This document shows, in pieces, positions 1 through 7,108 of a stretch of DNA of 11,395 bases. The stretch is from NCBI GenBank assembly GCA_002682825.1, contig NOKP01000054.1, forward strand, positions 15,636 to 27,030, in the 5' to 3' direction. The position numbers and the translations under genes were made by a program. Origin of the DNA: Neonectria sp. B-13. Lineage: Eukaryota; Ascomycota; Sordariomycetes; Hypocreales; Nectriaceae. Position 1 is the stretch's first letter; each line of letters opens with the position of its first letter. The notes beneath the pieces are model-generated. The model was given only the letters and a program-made list of their open reading frames with translations, made no database searches and had not been told where the DNA came from.

Positions 1-390
1 AAAGACTGGGCTGCTGGTGTGCGAGGGTTGCGGATGAAGATGGTGCTAGGTTCAAGCACCGTATCTACGATTCCAACGACATCCGGAACGTCGGACTCGG
101 GGTCTGGAGGAGTGGGGCCGCGAGCGGAAGCGGCGCGGCGGTGGGTCGGGGAGGGACTCGTGATGATGAGTCGGTTGGAGAGGGTGGAGATGGAGGTTGT
201 GGCGCGGGAGATGGGAGATGAGGATAAGGTGAGGTGGTGTGAGATATTGGAGGAGGAGCTGAGAGTGAAAGGGTTGCAAAGGGTGAAGGTTGTGTGTGTG
301 GCGAAGGTACAGGAGAAGATGGAGTGGATTAAGGGTGATGTTGGGTGGAAGGCATTAGTTATCCGTTGGGGAGGGAATGAGACTGGATAG
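1..390 (+). CDS. 3' end of an unidentified protein gene (5' part outside window)
   Basis: The frame is open from the first base and ends at a TAG at 388-390, giving about 129 visible residues. The first in-frame ATG is at 34-36, but the frame continues upstream to the window edge, so this is probably a C-terminal part and not a complete gene. A Ser/Thr/Gly-rich linker (about residues 16-37) is followed by a charged, probably helical segment rich in Val, Glu, Arg and Met, with a short Glu run (EILEEEL). The protein ends in a Trp/Arg/Gly-rich tail. No domain is recognised. The third-position bias (many GTG, GAG, GGG, TTG codons) supports this strand over the opposite one. A T-rich stretch just after the stop (404-419) would fit a 3' UTR. 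Function unknown. Confidence 0.5.
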   Translation, partial: KDWAAGVRGLRMKMVLGSSTVSTIPTTSGTSDSGSGGVGPRAEAARRWVGEGLVMMSRLERVEMEVVAREMGDEDKVRWCEILEEELRVKGLQRVKVVCVAKVQEKMEWIKGDVGWKALVIRWGGNETG

Positions 391-655
391 CTAGTCTAGT
401 GACTGTTTTTTATTTTTTTAACGCAATACAGCAGTGGTATTCCGCGGAAAGTGGCTAATCGTCAGAGTTTCATGTCGCATTGCCGATTTGATCAGCAAAA
501 AGGGCTACGCACTCCACTACTCTGTGGTGCTTAGTACATTTCTAGCTTATATCCTCAGTGTGGCAACGTACCTTGCCCTACACTACCCCTGTCATCACAA
601 GAGTACATAAGGGGAACCCAAAGATTCATCAAGAAGAATTTACAGCCAAAGTTAC
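391..655. other. Spacer between left gene and copy A relic
   Basis: No gene is seen. A T-rich run at 404-419 probably belongs to the 3' end of the left gene. A 10-bp perfect palindrome, TTCCGCGGAA, lies at 440-449, about 210 bp upstream of the position where the copy A reading frame would have started. If copy A was once a gene, this stretch would be its promoter. No TATA box or transposon terminus could be established. Confidence 0.4.
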
Positions 656-859
656 ATACAATTCATCCCTTGCATTCCCATGAGCTCACAAGGGGTCCCC
701 AGCGAGGCACTTAATGTCTATGACGATAGTAGTTTCATACGGGATGACAACAGTCGCCGCGAGCAGCCGGCAAGCACCAATCTCCTTTCCACCTCATTGT
801 CAAGCGCCCTAAAATGGCTGGCGATTTCACTATATATACCTACTCGGGCCTGCCCCTAA
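656..859 (+). pseudogene. Copy A: relic of a small protein with possible signal peptide, related to copy B at 9569-9787
   Basis: A 59-aa ORF runs from ATG 680 to TAA 857-859. Similarity to the minus-strand relic at 9569-9787 starts one codon before the CAATTC shared by both copies, so it includes 656-679 upstream of this ATG. The codon aligned with a likely start is ATA here (656-658) and ACC in copy B, so both may have lost an original ATG. Over 31 aligned residues about 20 are identical by hand count. They include SFIR and SRREQPA, both encoded in the same order. Many nucleotide differences fall at third positions, as expected of a pair that diverged as protein-coding sequence. Copy A lacks about four codons of the hydrophobic N-terminal stretch seen in copy B. 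After REQPA the two proteins no longer match. The fuller copy looks like a small secreted protein; the function is unknown. Confidence 0.45.
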
Positions 860-1585
860 CATTCGCTGCCTCTCCTCAGAGTGTACGCGAGGATGAATGT
901 GAATTCGTCGTGATTTCGAATTGAAGGCATGTCAGATGACTTCTCACGAGTTCAACTAGCTGAGTGGTGGAAGCAATGGTAATCAACAACAACCAAAGCC
1001 TTATATTGATTCCCTTGTACTACAGTCAAGGATAGGAGCGACGAAAACTAAGATTGGCCAATGTTGTGTATCCAAAGACTCACGAAGTATTGTAAGTAGA
1101 ATCGCTGTCGTGCGGGACATCCTGGGGAAAGGGCGTGAACATTTACTGCACGTCACCTAGTCCAAAGTGATTCCTCACATCCACCTGCACTGGGTTCTCG
1201 GCTAGTGCTGCGAGAGCCTGCGGGTCTTGGGTCTGCTCCTGCTGTCGATCCTCCTGTGTCGTTTCTTCAGCCACTTTTTCGGGTCACTGCTGAAAGGTAT
1301 AGAGGAAAGAGAATTAAAAGGACCCTGCTATATGCGACATCTCTCCATTTAACTGCAGCCACCTGCCATCAGGTAATGCTAATCCTAGCTAGGAAGCACA
1401 GTAGGTCGAATTTCCGGATTACGCTCGAGACCAGAATTGGCTGTGTTTAATCCGCTTGGGCATCCGCGCCATCCGATGAATGCATTTCATGCGCCAATAG
1501 GAATGAAAGCCGGCAGGTTCCAGCACTTACGCCATGCTAATGCTCCAGATGAGCATTAAAAAGCGTTGTGAGCACCTCATGAATT
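860..1585. other. Gene-poor spacer, nothing recognised
   Basis: Only short open frames are present, the longest being 81 codons at 1205-1450 (+). None has a recognisable motif or convincing codon bias. A 17-codon frame starting at 929 (+) ends just after a GTAATC, but no supported exon follows. Small stretches of old transposon or gene debris cannot be excluded. Confidence 0.4.
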
Positions 1586-1918
1586 CTAAGAATTAAAGAC
1601 CGATAAGAATGATTCGGCCAAGAATACCTCTTTGGGGGTCAGATTACGCAAAATTTGGCGCGAAGTTAACATCAGCGCGTTCCCGCTGACAAGAGGCCTG
1701 GTCGGGTGTGGTGACAGTCGAATGTTTTCCGTTAGGCGAAACATGCGGTTGAAGGCATTAGTGGGTGGGGGCTCACTTGTACAGCTGATCAAGCCTCGGG
1801 GCCGGCATTCCCTATCAAGCCTATTTCTGCCCAGTTCTCTAACGCCTTCGTACTTGCCTGGCGTTTCTAATTCTACCTCCGTCCGTGGCCGCTTCCTTGT
1901 ATTTCTCGGAGTTGGCAC
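1586..1918 (-). pseudogene. Possible N-terminal remnant of a Tc1/mariner-like transposase (weak)
   Basis: A 110-codon minus-strand ORF begins with a short basic N-terminus (TRKRPRTEVEL) and later contains LTSRQILRNL. The order, a basic start followed by a helix-rich segment and a Leu-Thr-Ser/Arg-Gln-Ile helix, is loosely like the paired helix-turn-helix N-terminus of fungal Tc1/mariner transposases. No DDE/DDD catalytic block is present, and the middle section (residues about 32-60) does not resemble such a domain without a frame change. No inverted terminal repeats were found. It could equally be a chance ORF. The label is a guess from overall look, not from a diagnostic motif. Confidence 0.15.
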
Positions 1919-2449
1919 GGGAAAGAACCAGCGATCGATCAGACAGGAGTCTGACAGACCATGGGGAGTTTAGCAACGGGTTGTTGTGGAATGCGGGCGC
2001 CAGGGCATGTGCCACGGTATGCCAGCCAGCAAACGACAGTTTTGGCGCCGTAGGGCCTTCACTGGCCACCGGCTCTCTAAATGCTTAGAAGTTTTGCTTT
2101 ACGAGAACAGCCACGATGTTCCCTAGTTGCAGCCGGGCCAACGGATGGAAACCATTGGCTGTGGATGCGCTGTGATGTGACGTGGCTCGCATGGTCCAAC
2201 TTCTTCACGAGCAGCCTGCGCCATGTGAGTACCGTACATCTGTCTCGGTTGCGCAGACGGAGGGTTCGAAATCCCATTGCAATGCCATCCAATTCTTCCC
2301 GATTTCACCAGGTCAACGAGCCGGTCGAGCGAGCACAATGCTTTCTTGAGCAGTTTCTCCGGGAAAAAGACGGGTGGAGCGGCTCCTACGCGGCTTGGTG
2401 AACATGAACATGCAGGAAAGGAGGGGTGGTGCTGGGAGGCAGACCCAAT
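1919..2449. other. Spacer, no gene recognised
   Basis: Several overlapping short ORFs occur on both strands, the longest being 106 codons at 2081-2401 (+). None has a recognisable domain, and all are of similar quality in opposite frames. A GGGTTCGAAATCCC string at about 2258-2271 resembles a tRNA B box, but no cloverleaf can be built around it. The minus-strand ankyrin remnant ends at 2450, and no further ankyrin repeats were recognised in this stretch. Confidence 0.35.
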
Positions 2450-3240
2450 TCATGTGCCTGCACGTACAGGCGCTCCATTGGCGTGGCAGGTAGTCGTTAG
2501 TGGCCGGGGATAGTCGCAGTACGACACCGCCAGCTGGCCCGTGATGGTGATCTGGTCTCCTTTCCTGTCGAGGAGAACCGCCATCACCTCGTCACCGTTA
2601 CCCGAGGTCCTTGCCGCAGCTAGGACAACTCTTCCAGACACCCTCATTCCGGGCCCAGCTCGATCAAGCATGCGCCTAGCAACCGCAATGTGGCCTGACG
2701 TTACTGCTTCTTCCAACGGTGTCACTCTATCCTCATTAATGAACACGGCATCCACAAATTCAGGTGTCTGCGCTAATGTGTCATGGTTGGTCTGCGAGAG
2801 AAGCGCAAATCCACCATGTAGGCTATTCCCCAGCGTGCCGCCACGTGAAAAACTGAAAATCGTTCGGGAATGTAGGTTTCGGATCTGAGGCGCCCCAGCC
2901 AAGTCTCCCGACTCTGAGCTTCAATGACGAAGAACTCGGCCTCGTCATACTCTATTCGGAACTCCGACTTGGCGTTCCGCGCATGATCGGGCCAAAACCG
3001 CGTTGCGTAGGACAAGAAGTTGCCTGACGCACCTTGCCGCTCACTTCCGAGATGGAAATGCCAGATGAGGTAATCGACGCAGCGGGTCGCAAAGCTGGCG
3101 TGGGCCTTGAGTTCACGGATAAAGTGATCACCATTAGAGCCTATAGGGTTGAACAGAAAGTCCTTGACGGATACTACATCTCTATGGGCTCTCTCACTTT
3201 CGCTGAAAGTGGTGTTTCCGCATTGCCATTGGTTCATAGC
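2450..3240 (-). pseudogene. C-terminal fragment of a NACHT-ankyrin (fungal NLR-like) protein
   Basis: Two minus-strand frames make up this remnant: about 3237 down to 2810, then about 2800 down to 2450. The first carries SVKDFLF, then KAHASFATRCVDYL, YATRFWPDHAR, SRETWLG and FSVFHVAARWGI. This is the order seen in fungal STAND/NLR proteins, where a helical linker after NACHT leads into ankyrin repeats. The second frame continues the ankyrin part (TPLEEAVTSGHIAVARRMLD). It then gives one unit of the repeat with VVLAAARTSGNGDEVMAVLLD and DQITIT that ends many such proteins. The frames must join near 2803-2808, where a 1- or 2-base indel would restore VDL followed by LLSQT. No NACHT P-loop is present. 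The 5' part is missing because the fragment abuts the helicase fragment near 3240. Intact relatives act in non-self recognition and cell death; this copy cannot make a full protein. Confidence 0.7.
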
Positions 3241-4774
3241 CCTGTGCTGTGACCCGCTGTCCCTCGAGATAGTCCCAGAACCGCTTGGTCATTGCCGACT
3301 CGGGTGTCACAAAAACGATCGAAACATTGCCTGGTGGCCGGTCACTTCTCCACTCAGCGCACGATATCTTCAGTCTCCGACACCGATCCATCATATCGCC
3401 TTGTAGAGACACAAGTGGTACGATAACCACTGTTACTCCTCCTGGGCAGCTTGCGGCCGGCAGCATAAAGCATAAGCTGTTGCCACCACCGGTCCCCATA
3501 ACGACCGCAATGGGACTCTTATTCATCATAATGGCCTCCATTGCTGGCTTCTGTACGCCTCGGAACCTGGCTTGCTCTCCATATAGCCGGACAAGCTCCC
3601 GGTCCAAGTCGATCCGACGCAGCGTCCTCCAGCGCGTTAGTTGGAGCTCCCGAAGCGCCTCGTGATGTACGGACGGGTTCCTTCGCTTGCGGCCGGGCGT
3701 GAGAATCTCACTGTAACCTCCTGCGGCTGATGGAAACCCTAGAAGTCGGTGCCACTCTTCGCTGATATATCGAAAGTTCATTCGTCGTTCGTTGGTTTCA
3801 AAAGCTCCATCTGTGACAAGCCGCCCGTAAATCAAGCCAGCAACCTTAGATCCATGACCTGCTTGGAGATCCCATGGGCTGTCCTCGTCACCATCGCTGT
3901 CGCTGCCGCTATCCTTTGGGTGAACCTCTCGGAGAAGACTCTCATGAGTAGTAGATACGTTCCGGAAGTAACGTCGTCCAATTCCAATTGAGATATGCCT
4001 CCAGCTACTGATGTTGAGCCTCTGACCACAGCCGGCAACGCTCAACCTCTGGATAATTCTGGCGAACCGCGTAGATGTCCAATGATCTCCGGGGCCTAGT
4101 TTCCACGGGTCGAATTTGTAGTCTTCGGGTCGTTCTTGGCTGCCACCAGTTCCAATATGGTTTCCGATACCCTCTTGGCTCTCGCCCTCCCTCCCCTGGG
4201 CCTGATCTTCTGGTTTAGCCTCCTTCTCTTCTGTCTCTTCAGTTGCCCAAATCGTAGCAGCAAAGCTGGTCTTGTTCCATACGTTCGCTTGTACCTCTTC
4301 CCAGAATGGCAGTACCAGCCAGAGGTAATATACAAACAGAGTTGCAACCTCTCGTGGGAGAAACCGATGAACAACCTTGAGCCGCTCAGATGCTGAGAAG
4401 CCCTTGTGGGCATTCGTGACCACCATAATCTTCCCACCATCCATCAGAATATTCCGGATGCCTCCATTAAGTGTGTTCTTATATCTTACAGTAAGAAGCT
4501 CGTAAGCGCGTGCTGGGAAGCCTCCACAGATGCACAAGAAATACGAGCAGTTCCAGAATCTTCTCAACGTCAAGCCCATACCCATATGCCGTTTTGCATT
4601 GAGCTCTATGTCTGAGCTGACAGTCGACTTGATCCACGACTCTCTTAGCAATTCGTCTTGCAAGATCTTTCGGATGACCCAGCCTTTTGTTGCTCCACCG
4701 TCAAGCCGATGTAAGATGTTGACAAATGAATGACCGACTGTTGCATCTGCTGCATTGTTGTCACTTGGGAGCAT
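3194..4774 (-). pseudogene. Fragment of a fungal RecQ-like DEAD helicase with an N-terminal tyrosine-recombinase-like domain
   Basis: An open frame of 526 codons; family resemblance covers about residues 15-508. Residues 400-500 are the first half of a RecQ-like SF2 helicase: a FRGVQKPAMEAI Q-motif-like start, motif I GTGGGNS (427-433), motif Ia TVVIVPLVSLQ, and VFVTPESAM (487-495). The motif I lysine is Asn432 (codon AAC), which should abolish ATP binding. The frame leaves the family after EGQRVTAQ, before the DEAH/DECH box, so the helicase core is cut. Upstream, GGFPARAYELL (R89, E92), AHKG (K124), SSWRH (R259/H260) and AGHGSKVAGLIY (H307, Y316) fall in the order of a tyrosine recombinase R-K-(H)-R-H-Y site. 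An acidic, low-complexity insert lies at about 177-220. About 60 bases (roughly 4525-4585) are out of frame: the neighbouring frame reads VEKILELLVFLVHL, the expected hydrophobic helix. The N-terminus is also truncated. Intact relatives are long proteins, often subtelomeric or transposon-associated. Confidence 0.7.
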
Positions 4775-4917
4775 TTAGATGCATTGTATCTAGTGCCCCC
4801 AGGCGATCCTATCCTGATCCCATCTCTGGCCCTAATTTGGCTTGCATTTTCTCTCTCTTCTTGATCTTCGGTAACGACCACTCTAGTCGTGGGCTTGGTC
4901 CGCACTGGGTGCATCTC
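4775..4917. other. Spacer upstream of the helicase fragment
   Basis: Family resemblance of the helicase fragment starts at about 4735. Upstream of it the minus-strand frames give no recognisable continuation of that protein, so the fragment is probably cut here. No promoter element is recognised. Confidence 0.3.
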
Positions 4918-5088
4918 CCGCCAACAAAATACTCATACACGTACAAGCCAGCACACAAATTCAAAAAACCCCTCTCCAGCACCCTCGACACTCTCGAGAG
5001 CACAGCAGAGCTATGCCGTGCCATAGACGACGCGGACGACCTCCCACAAGTCTTCAGCGGAGTGGGGGGTATGGTCAGCTACGGCTGA
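4918..5088 (+). pseudogene. Coding-like 3' fragment of an unidentified gene
   Basis: The last 57 codons of a frame ending at TGA 5086-5088 have fungal-gene-like codon choice (many CTC, GAC, AGC, TAC, GTC codons). They read as an ordinary soluble protein tail, with pieces such as KFKKPLSSTLDTLES and CRAIDDADDLPQVFSG. The same frame is open back to 4726, but 4726-4900 is AT-richer and looks non-coding or intronic. No family is recognised and no start codon is convincing. It lies tail to tail with the histidine kinase, whose stop is about 105 bp away. It may be the last exon of a lost gene, or chance. Confidence 0.2.
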
Positions 5089-5193
5089 CAGATTCTGCAG
5101 AGTCTCTAGGCTTAGCTGAAGGCGGGCGCCTAAGTAGTAAATCTCCGAATCCTTTAGCAGATCTACTTTCTATGCTGTGACTAGGATAATTCG

Positions 5194-6945
5194 TCAACGA
5201 ATGTTCTCACGGGAACTTCTGGTGGCTTGCACCGCGCCGCCCGGTCTTAGCAGCCACTTCAGCATCTTCTTCATTAGCAGTTGCCTATTCATCGGCTTGG
5301 CAATGTAGTCATCCACGCCTTGCTCCAAACAACGCTCCATGTCGCCCTTGAGTGCGTACGCGGTCATGGCGATGATGGGCAGGCGAACGCCGCTGTTTCT
5401 TATCCGGACCGTCGCCTCATAACCGTTCATAACGGGCATGCTGATGTCCATGAGTATCAGGTCAAACGCGTCGGGTGCGGCGGATAGTGTCGAGACTGCC
5501 TGGGCGCCGTTCGAGACGACTGTGATGTGCTGGAATCCGAAGGCATGCAGTGTCCTGACCAAGACCTTCTGGTTGATGATGTTATCCTCGGCCGCGAGGA
5601 TCCGCATCGTCGGCGCCAACTCCATCAATCGTGTCAGCGGCGCCGCGGCGTCATTATCTTGTGGGGCCTGCTGCCGCGACAGTCCGCTGCCACGCTCTGG
5701 CTGCGTGTTGACGGCGTGCATCTGCTGAAGGCGTTTGAGCTTGTTGAGCTTGACTGAGAACCAGAAGACGCTACCCTGCCTTTCTGTGTTAGCTTTATAT
5801 CCAATGTCACCACCCATCAGCTCAGCGAGCGTCTTGGCGATGGACAGTCCGAGGCCAGTCCCTTGGCGACGCTTCTGATACGTGGTATCAAGCTGCGTGA
5901 ACGGCTTGAAGAGGTTTTGGGCGGCATCCCCGGACACGCCATGTCCAGTGTCGGTAACTTCGGCCAGGATCGTGTATGTGGCCGCGTCCTGCGCAAGCAA
6001 CGACACGACCACCGAAACGGACCCCTTTTCGGTAAACTTTCCGGCATTGCCGACAATGTTCTCGGCGATTTGGCGGTACCTGAGAGGATCTCCTTCGGCC
6101 AACTTCGGCAGGTCTGGTGCCAGGACCAAGCTCAGTGACACTCCCGGTTGTACAGTGGTTTGCACACTGCGCACGACTGAAGTCATGACAGTAGCGACAT
6201 CAATCATGTCGTTGTTGATGGAAAAGCTGCCTGCCGCAAGCTTGGAGTAGTCGAGAATATCGTTGATAACCTGCAGCAGAACACGGCCCGACTCCTTGAT
6301 TATGTTGGCCGTCTCCTGCTGGTCCTTGGTTAGGTGGCTGTCCATGAGGAGCGAGCAGGCGGAGAGCATGCCGTGCATTGGCGTACGGATTTCGTGGCTA
6401 ATGTTGGCCAGGAAATCATTCTTCAATTTGGTGCTCTCCTCGCAGGCGGCAATCAGCCGCATTTCCGCCTCTTTTCGTTCAGTAAGGTTGCGAGTGACCT
6501 TGCCGAAGCCGACGTGGATGTCGTTCTTATAGACGGCTGTGATGACGACGTTGGCCCAGAAGAGTTCGGCCTTGTCCCATTCCAAGAACAGGCACAGTGG
6601 TTGGCCATCTTTGTGGACGGGTGTAATCCGTGCAGTCCAAGAGACACCATCCACGGTACAGGCGGCATGGCACAGACGGAGCGCTCGAGCAGCAATGGCA
6701 GTCTCGATGGCGTGGACGAGGGGGATGCGATCGAATCGTTCGGTCGGCGAGCCCTGGTAGAGGGCGATGAAGAGGTCTTCATCAACAAGTTCGTCACGTC
6801 TGCGACCCCACGCCTCCAGCAAGCCGGCCGAGACTCTCTGTATGCGATACGACGGTGAGACAACGAGGGTCGGGACAGGTAAAAGGTCGAGGATCTCTCT
6901 CATGGCGGGGACCGTGGCGTCAAGTGCCATGGCGACGGCCTTCAT
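5194..6945 (-). CDS. Hybrid histidine kinase (PAS-HisKA-HATPase_c-REC)
   Basis: A 583-aa uninterrupted frame and the best-preserved gene here. Residues about 15-155 form a PAS-type sensor region (LLPVPTLVVS at 21-30, closing with GFGKVTRNLTERK at 146-158). The HisKA H-box NISHEIRTPMHGML holds the phospho-acceptor His184. HATPase_c shows the N box (GNAGKFTEKG, Asn300), G1 (DTGHG, 332-336), F box (FKPFTQLD) and G2 (GTGLGLSIA, 362-370). The receiver domain has the acidic pair Glu453/Asp454, phospho-acceptor Asp500 (LILMD), Thr528 and Lys550 (IAKPMN). No transmembrane segment or signal peptide is seen, so it should act in the cytosol. It would pass phosphate His184 to Asp500 and then to a histidine-phosphotransfer protein encoded elsewhere, as in fungal phosphorelays feeding MAP kinase pathways. 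The layout and size resemble the single-PAS fungal kinases of the Fos-1/TcsA kind, but the subclass was not verified. ATG 6945 is the first in-frame ATG after an in-frame TGA (6994-6996); a longer spliced N-terminus is possible. Confidence 0.93.
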   Translation of the reverse strand: MKAVAMALDATVPAMREILDLLPVPTLVVSPSYRIQRVSAGLLEAWGRRRDELVDEDLFIALYQGSPTERFDRIPLVHAIETAIAARALRLCHAACTVDGVSWTARITPVHKDGQPLCLFLEWDKAELFWANVVITAVYKNDIHVGFGKVTRNLTERKEAEMRLIAACEESTKLKNDFLANISHEIRTPMHGMLSACSLLMDSHLTKDQQETANIIKESGRVLLQVINDILDYSKLAAGSFSINNDMIDVATVMTSVVRSVQTTVQPGVSLSLVLAPDLPKLAEGDPLRYRQIAENIVGNAGKFTEKGSVSVVVSLLAQDAATYTILAEVTDTGHGVSGDAAQNLFKPFTQLDTTYQKRRQGTGLGLSIAKTLAELMGGDIGYKANTERQGSVFWFSVKLNKLKRLQQMHAVNTQPERGSGLSRQQAPQDNDAAAPLTRLMELAPTMRILAAEDNIINQKVLVRTLHAFGFQHITVVSNGAQAVSTLSAAPDAFDLILMDISMPVMNGYEATVRIRNSGVRLPIIAMTAYALKGDMERCLEQGVDDYIAKPMNRQLLMKKMLKWLLRPGGAVQATRSSRENIR

Positions 6946-6993
6946 TGGCAGTGGATGGGCGAACGCTTTAGGAATAGGACGTATCTCGCCGTT

Positions 6994-7101
6994 TCACGTT
7001 TGCTTCCTACATCGATCCGAGCAGGAGGATGAACGGCATGGAAGATCGACGAGAATCGTCTTGGCCTTCTCCATCCGTAGCGCGGTTCCGTGCATTTCCA
7101 T
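6994..7101 (-). CDS. 35-codon upstream ORF in the kinase leader, same frame as the kinase
   Basis: An ATG at 7101-7099 opens 35 codons with three Met, a KAKTILVDL segment and a Ser/Cys/Arg-rich end, closing at TGA 6996-6994. That TGA lies in the kinase reading frame, 48 bp before the kinase ATG. Two readings are possible. It may be a true upstream ORF that lowers translation of the kinase. Alternatively it may be the real N-terminal exon: a GTAGG donor-like site at 7018-7014 and an AAAG acceptor-like site ending at 6974 would remove exactly 45 nt, including the TGA, and keep frame. No good branch site is visible, so the intron is speculative. Confidence 0.3.
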   Translation of the reverse strand: MEMHGTALRMEKAKTILVDLPCRSSSCSDRCRKQT

Positions 7102-7108
7102 GACGTCA
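7101..7108. promoter_or_regulatory. Perfect CRE palindrome TGACGTCA upstream of the kinase
   Basis: The sequence is an exact match to the cAMP-response element bound by Atf1/CREB-type bZIP factors. It lies 156 bp upstream of the kinase ATG and shares its last bases with the ATG of the 35-codon upstream ORF. In fungi, Atf1-type factors act downstream of stress MAP kinases that can receive input from hybrid histidine kinases, so feedback control is conceivable. One exact 8-mer can occur by chance in a window this size only rarely, but binding is not shown. Confidence 0.4.

Noticed and set aside
431..470. CAGTGGTATTCC as a possible hAT-type terminal repeat
   Set aside because: No inverted partner or target duplication was found in the window.
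826..840. TATA-like CTATATATAC as a promoter
   Set aside because: It lies near the end of the copy A frame, and no credible gene follows within several hundred bases.
929..1040. Short exon with a GTAATC...CTACAG intron-like stretch
   Set aside because: The exon is only 17 codons, has no homology, and the downstream frame is not coding-like.
2250..2285. tRNA-like B box (GGGTTCGAAATCCC)
   Set aside because: The T-stem pairs poorly around TTCGAAA, the 3' acceptor half has no partner upstream, and no A box sits at the right distance. It is probably a chance match or at most tRNA debris.
1632..2401. Overlapping plus-strand ORFs (1632-1973, 1885-2088, 2081-2401)
   Set aside because: No motifs, equal-length rivals on the opposite strand, and no coding bias.
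6334..6858. 174-codon plus-strand ORF
   Set aside because: It is the antisense shadow of the histidine kinase, which has full domain support on the minus strand.
5194..6945. Bacterial origin suggested by a two-component kinase
   Set aside because: Hybrid kinases of this layout are common in fungi, and the neighbours (NACHT-ankyrin, hAT, RecQ-like fragment) and spacing are eukaryotic.
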